64,000 nucleotides of DNA. It comes from CAZSSM01 sp964609385. Lineage in GTDB: Bacteria; Planctomycetota; Planctomycetia; Isosphaerales; Isosphaeraceae. The notes under the pieces were generated by a model. It had not been told where the DNA came from, made no database searches, and saw only the letters and a program-made list of their open reading frames with translations. Where the stretch lies: the NCBI GenBank assembly GCA_964609385.1, contig CAZSSM010000036.1, positions 3,032 to 67,031 on the forward strand, written 5' to 3'. How positions within the stretch are numbered: the stretch's first letter is position 1; each line of letters opens with the position of its first letter. This document shows positions 60,612 to 64,000 of this stretch, in pieces. Made by a program: the position numbers and the translations under genes.

Positions 60612-61964
60612 ATGCGATTGGACAGGTTGAGGCGGCTAGGCCAGAACGTCCCGTCGGAACTCCGGCTTTCGGGCATGGGACGCGGCGACGAGAGCTTGGG
60701 CGAGGACTCCCCACAGGGTTCGGCCGAGGCCGAGCGCCCTCGCGTCGGTTCGTCGGATGATCCGATCAATGATCTCTCGGGCCTGGTGCTCGACTCGTCG
60801 TCCGGTCCAACGGCCTCCAGTCCTAAGCCCCGCCCCGCTCCCTCAACGCCCCCTGGACCGAAGAAGAGGCGAAACGCGTCGTCGAAGCCGTCGGCTTCTC
60901 CGTTGTCGGGCCTGGTCATCGAGCCCGAGGGCGGCCCGGATCGCGGCTCGACCCGACCTCGGAAGAGCGGCGATCGCCGATCAGAGCGGACCGCCAGAGC
61001 TCCTCGTGCAGACGAGGAGGAGTCGGGCGACTGGTTCCCGATCGTTCTGGCCGGCTACGCCAGCGCGTTGACCTTGCTCTTGGCCGGGCTCTTTGCCCTA
61101 GGCTGGGTCCGCGCGCCCGAATCGGAGCCGGACCTGATGGACTCGGACGAGGAGATGGTCGTCGAGGCGGATCGGGGGCGGACCATCCCCGAGTTGGTGC
61201 CGATGGGTGATCGATTCGTCTTCGAAGGGCGGGACAACGTCGATCGCGGGCTCCGGGCCGACCGTTCGTTCGTGACTTCGAAACCGGTCACGCTGGACCA
61301 GACGCATCGGGTCAACCTTGGCGAGGCGATCGATCTGGGCCGACTGCGGATCCTGCCGCGTCGGATCCGCTTGGCCAAGGTCCGGATGATCCGCGCCAGT
61401 CTGTTGAATCCGGATCAAGTTCATCGACGCGAGGAAGACGATGGCGACGCGCTCTGGCTCCTCCTGGAGATCCAGAACCGTGATCCACGCATGGCCTTCG
61501 CCCCGATGGACGAGGCCTTCCTCCGCGAGCCTCAGGGACGCGCCGGGCAGAGTTTCATTCAGGTCGATCGACGCGGTGATTCGGGACGGATCCGGCTCTA
61601 CGATCGCTTGGCGGTCGAGAGCCCTTGGCAGATCGAGGGCCAAATCTTCCGCGAACTCCGACCGCTCGAGCAGTACCGGACCTGGATCGTCAGCGAGCCG
61701 GGGATCCATCGGTTTTTGGGCCGGAATGCTTCGCTGCTCTGGCGGATCCAACTGCGGACGGCCTCCGACCAGGTCGAAGTTCTCGGCGTTCAGGTGACCG
61801 CGAGCCAAGTCGCCGAGGCGATCCGCCTCCGTGACCAGCAACGTGCTGCACAGCCCAACACGACGGGGGGATCCGACTCACGGACAGAGGCGGATCCGTT
61901 CGATCAACCGGCTCGGGATGCCGGGGCCGAGGCAACACGCCCCGAGGGGATGGTCCCCAACTGA
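60612..61964 (+). CDS. Membrane protein of unknown function with Pro/Ser-rich N-terminus
   Basis: 450 residues from ATG 60612 (GAGGG seven bases upstream). Residues 1-140 are low-complexity (SSGPTASSPKPRPAPSTPPGP) and basic. One membrane helix lies near residues 145-165 (PIVLAGYASALTLLLAGLFALGW). The rest is extracytoplasmic: VPMGDRFVFEGRD, GEAIDLGRLRILPRRIRLAKV, LWLLLEIQNRDPRMAFAPMDE and VESPWQIEGQIFRELRPLEQY, predicted beta-rich. No named domain is seen. Its 3' end overlaps the next minus-strand gene by about 61 bases, tail to tail. Confidence 0.65.
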   Translation: MRLDRLRRLGQNVPSELRLSGMGRGDESLGEDSPQGSAEAERPRVGSSDDPINDLSGLVLDSSSGPTASSPKPRPAPSTPPGPKKRRNASSKPSASPLSGLVIEPEGGPDRGSTRPRKSGDRRSERTARAPRADEEESGDWFPIVLAGYASALTLLLAGLFALGWVRAPESEPDLMDSDEEMVVEADRGRTIPELVPMGDRFVFEGRDNVDRGLRADRSFVTSKPVTLDQTHRVNLGEAIDLGRLRILPRRIRLAKVRMIRASLLNPDQVHRREEDDGDALWLLLEIQNRDPRMAFAPMDEAFLREPQGRAGQSFIQVDRRGDSGRIRLYDRLAVESPWQIEGQIFRELRPLEQYRTWIVSEPGIHRFLGRNASLLWRIQLRTASDQVEVLGVQVTASQVAEAIRLRDQQRAAQPNTTGGSDSRTEADPFDQPARDAGAEATRPEGMVPN

Positions 61965-62689
61965 TCGACGCACCGCAGCGCGTGGGCGATCTGAGCGTCC
62001 AGGCCCGTCGTCTCATCGTCGGGCTCAGCGGGCGTGGCGACTCGGAACCGGGCGTGATCGGCCTGTCGGAGCAGGTCGACCAAAGTCCGGACGTCGTCGA
62101 GGGGCAGGACCGGATCCGGATCGTCGGATACGTCGGTCGAGTCGACCCCGTTCTGGCCTTCAGAAGCTCCTCGCTCTGGGTCCTGGTTGTCCTGGGCCAA
62201 GTCGTTCAGGGCGATCGCGATCTCCTCGGTCGTCTTGGATTCCCAGGCCGGCCCGTACCGAGCCGAGAGGGCGTCGCGAACCGTTCGCGCCGTCTCGATC
62301 AGCCGTTGGGTCGGGCTGACCGGGGCGTCCTCGGACCCGTCGGCCTGACCTTCGAGCGCCTCGCTCGTCGCGGCCGCCCGATCACGTCGGTGACGGATCC
62401 GACGGGCCACGAAGGCGAAGCTCAAGGCCAATGTGAGGATCAGGGCGAGCCCGGCGAAAGTCAGCACATCACCCCAGCCGTCCGGTTCGGGCCAGGGATC
62501 GGGGCCGGGATTGGGACGTGGCGGGAGGGCGTTGGCGGCGGTCGGTTCGATCCGTTCGGAGGCCACCCGATCGGTCTCGAGTCCCGGGAACGTCTCCGAG
62601 GCGCGATCGGGGGTCGTGAACCCCTTCGGCGTCTCGAGTTCGAAGGGGTCTGGGATGGTCGTTGGGGCTGGCGCGGGGCTGCTCCTCAT
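61904..62689 (-). CDS. DUF4381-like membrane protein
   Basis: About 261 residues from ATG 62689; a GTG at 62767, overlapping the DUF58 gene, is the alternative. Pattern: Pro-rich extracytoplasmic part (residues 5-60), one membrane helix (LTFAGLALILTLALSFAFVARRI), then a charged cytoplasmic part with SPTQRLIETARTVRDALSARYG and KTTEEIAIALNDLAQ, as in DUF4381 members that accompany DUF58, MoxR and von Willebrand domain genes. It follows DUF58 on the same strand, so they probably work together in a Bat/MoxR-type complex, though no MoxR is in view. Confidence 0.65.
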   Translation of the reverse strand: MRSSPAPAPTTIPDPFELETPKGFTTPDRASETFPGLETDRVASERIEPTAANALPPRPNPGPDPWPEPDGWGDVLTFAGLALILTLALSFAFVARRIRHRRDRAAATSEALEGQADGSEDAPVSPTQRLIETARTVRDALSARYGPAWESKTTEEIAIALNDLAQDNQDPERGASEGQNGVDSTDVSDDPDPVLPLDDVRTLVDLLRQADHARFRVATPAEPDDETTGLDAQIAHALRCVDQLGTIPSGRVASAPASRAG

Positions 62690-62732
62690 CGGGTTCTCGT
62701 TGGGGTCGACGTTCCAGGGTCTGGCGGTTGAT

Positions 62733-63731
62733 TCATGGGGTTGCGTTGCGTGTCCAACGGCGGTCACGGCTCCGGAAGAACCGGGTCAGGGGCTGGATCG
62801 GGTCCTCCTCGGTCGACAACTCCAGGCTGAGGATCCCGAATTGTTGGCACCAGTTCCGGAACCGCTCGCGACGGCGAAGAGCCTGCTCGGCGTAGGTGCG
62901 TTGGGTCGCCCGGGATCCGGTGTCGACCAATCGGGTCTCGGCGGTCTCGGCGTCCTCCAGGGCGACCAAGCCGGCCTTGGGCAGTTTCTCCTCGCGCGGA
63001 TCGACCAGGCGGATGGCCAGGACGTCGTGTTGGCGGGCCGCTTGGGTCCAAAGCCCGGCCGGCTCGCGATCCAAGTCGACTCGGAAATCGCTGAGCAGAA
63101 CCAGCATCGTCCGTCGTCCGCGTCGGCGCCCGGGTCGGAGCGACAAGGCCGAGGCCAGCCGCGTCGCCTTAGACGAGGCCGGGGTCATCACTAGGAGGCG
63201 GAGGATCCGCGCCAGGTGGCTCAGGCCACCCCCAGGCGATAACTTGGCCTCGACCCGATCGGTCACCAGGCGGAGCCCGACTCGATCGCCGGCCTGGATC
63301 GCCGCCGAGGCCAGCAGGGCCGCCGCCTGCGCCGCCCGGTCGGCCTTGGACTGGCCGTCGCGGCCGAACCGGAGGCTCGCCGAGATGTCCACCAGCAACT
63401 GGAGCGTCAGGGCGCGCTCCTCGACGAACCGACGGACGTAAGGCCGGCCCTGACGCGCCGTCACGTTCCAGTCGATGTGTCGGACCTCGTCGCCGGGCTC
63501 ATATGGCCGCAGCTCGGAGAAGGTCAGGCCCTCACCTGATCGCACGCCGAGGTACGCCCCGAGCAGGTCGGACATCGCGCCGGGCCGGGCGCGGAACCGG
63601 AGCCGACGCGCCCGTCGCATCACCGTGGCCGCGTCGACCGGCTCGGGCCGTCGCAACTCGTCGTCGAGATCCCGCTCGGGATTCGAACTCGCGGGGCGTT
63701 TCCCCCGCCACCCAAGCCATCGCATCGGCAT
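62733..63731 (-). CDS. DUF58 domain-containing protein
   Basis: 332 residues from ATG 63731 (GGA upstream; a second ATG is two codons later). The DUF58 signature is present: GAYLGVRSGEGLTFSELRPYEPGDEVRHIDWNVTARQGRPYVRRFVEER in pieces (SGEGLTFSELRPYEPGDE, IDWNVTARQGRPYVRRFVEER), then the von Willebrand-like start LTLQLLVDISASLRFG. DUF58 proteins pair with MoxR ATPases and act in metal insertion, stress and cell-envelope assembly. Here it is followed by a DUF4381-like gene, whose predicted start lies 43 bases downstream of this stop. The MoxR partner is probably outside the window. Divergent from the epimerase gene. Confidence 0.85.
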   Translation of the reverse strand: MPMRWLGWRGKRPASSNPERDLDDELRRPEPVDAATVMRRARRLRFRARPGAMSDLLGAYLGVRSGEGLTFSELRPYEPGDEVRHIDWNVTARQGRPYVRRFVEERALTLQLLVDISASLRFGRDGQSKADRAAQAAALLASAAIQAGDRVGLRLVTDRVEAKLSPGGGLSHLARILRLLVMTPASSKATRLASALSLRPGRRRGRRTMLVLLSDFRVDLDREPAGLWTQAARQHDVLAIRLVDPREEKLPKAGLVALEDAETAETRLVDTGSRATQRTYAEQALRRRERFRNWCQQFGILSLELSTEEDPIQPLTRFFRSRDRRWTRNATP

Positions 63732-63955
63732 CGGCGATCCGTTCGTGGCCTCGTCGTTTCGCTGCGGACAGTTCTCGATTCGGTGGGTCGAGCGGGCGCT
63801 CTCGGGCCGTCCACTCGCAGGGCCGAGCGTGCTTGAGGCGTCGGCTGGACCGCTATATTCCCGTGGCACCAGTGTCCCGGCGCGGGTGAGACCGATATGC
63901 TAACAGCAGTCTATCGTTCGCGGTATGGTGCCCGGGGACCAAGTTGGAGTCGAGC

Positions 63956-64000
63956 ATGGACTTAGTGACGGGTGGAGCGGGGTTCATCGGGTCGCATCTG
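63956..64000 (+). CDS. NAD-dependent epimerase/dehydratase, 5' end only
   Basis: Fifteen codons before the window ends. They open MDLVTGGAGFIGSHL, the glycine-rich NAD-binding turn of extended SDR enzymes such as UDP-glucose 4-epimerase and dTDP-glucose dehydratase. GGAG eight bases upstream supports ATG 63956. The substrate cannot be known from this part. Confidence 0.75.
   Translation, partial: MDLVTGGAGFIGSHL

Overview
The window looks like chromosomal DNA of a GC-rich planctomycete, probably of the Isosphaeraceae/Gemmatales type. The evidence is a PEP-CTERM protein, a PVC-type dehydrogenase with a C-terminal CxxCH haem domain, a PQQ-type sugar dehydrogenase fused to a dihaem tail, FG-GAP/ASPIC lipoprotein, YdjY, ThuA and DUF4214-like proteins, an ECF sigma factor coupled to a large Ser/Thr kinase, and BlaI/M56 regulators with carboxypeptidase-regulatory-like repeats. 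Genes are mostly in short runs, and intergenic spaces are long. No rRNA, tRNA, CRISPR array or replication origin was recognised.

Layout. 1-9.6 kb: two tandem TPR membrane proteins, then minus-strand exported proteins (PEP-CTERM, CRTAC1-like lipoprotein, a truncated AlbA_2 fragment, PQQ/dihaem dehydrogenase). 10.1-16.0 kb: a small stress-type HVA1/DUF3140 protein and an SDR, a rhomboid/SDH_sah membrane-protease pair sharing ATGA, an acyltransferase and a PDZ protein. 16.5-26.1 kb: a large PVC-type dehydrogenase, a membrane protein with a terminase-like HTH, an SGNH-like hydrolase, a methyltransferase, an RCK protein and a zincin-like protein. 26.2-34.7 kb: an accessory island, locally more AT-rich, with a Fic protein, exported ADP-ribosylglycohydrolase, exported EF-hand haloalkane dehalogenase, frameshifted ThuA protein and NTF2-like protein. 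It is interspersed with three copies of an unidentified repeat, an IS5-family remnant with terminal inverted repeats and a 3-bp duplication, and a scrap of IS66 tnpA.

34.7-42.2 kb: FAD oxidoreductase/YdjY cluster, an esterase, and a secreted subtilase followed by a separate gene whose C-terminal half resembles the protease's own propeptide. 42.5-47.3 kb: an overlapping ECF sigma / Ser-Thr kinase with degenerate FGE fold / Cys-rich small protein cassette, moderately AT-rich at its 3' end. 47.4-52 kb: a possible permuted papain-fold protein, an MTS-type methyltransferase, an unknown small protein and a GT2 glycosyltransferase. 52.2-56.3 kb: a BlaI repressor overlapping a very large M56/BlaR1-like protein, with a candidate dyad operator upstream. 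56.3-60.5 kb: housekeeping genes queF, SAM hydroxide adenosyltransferase, bioA and bioD. 60.6-64 kb: a membrane protein of unknown role, a DUF4381-like/DUF58 pair, and the first codons of an NAD-dependent epimerase.

The most unusual items are the subtilase/propeptide-like pair, the sigma-kinase-Cys-rich cassette, the island repeats, the BlaI-region dyad and the permuted papain-like protein. All functional statements rest on reading motifs by eye. No database search was run.
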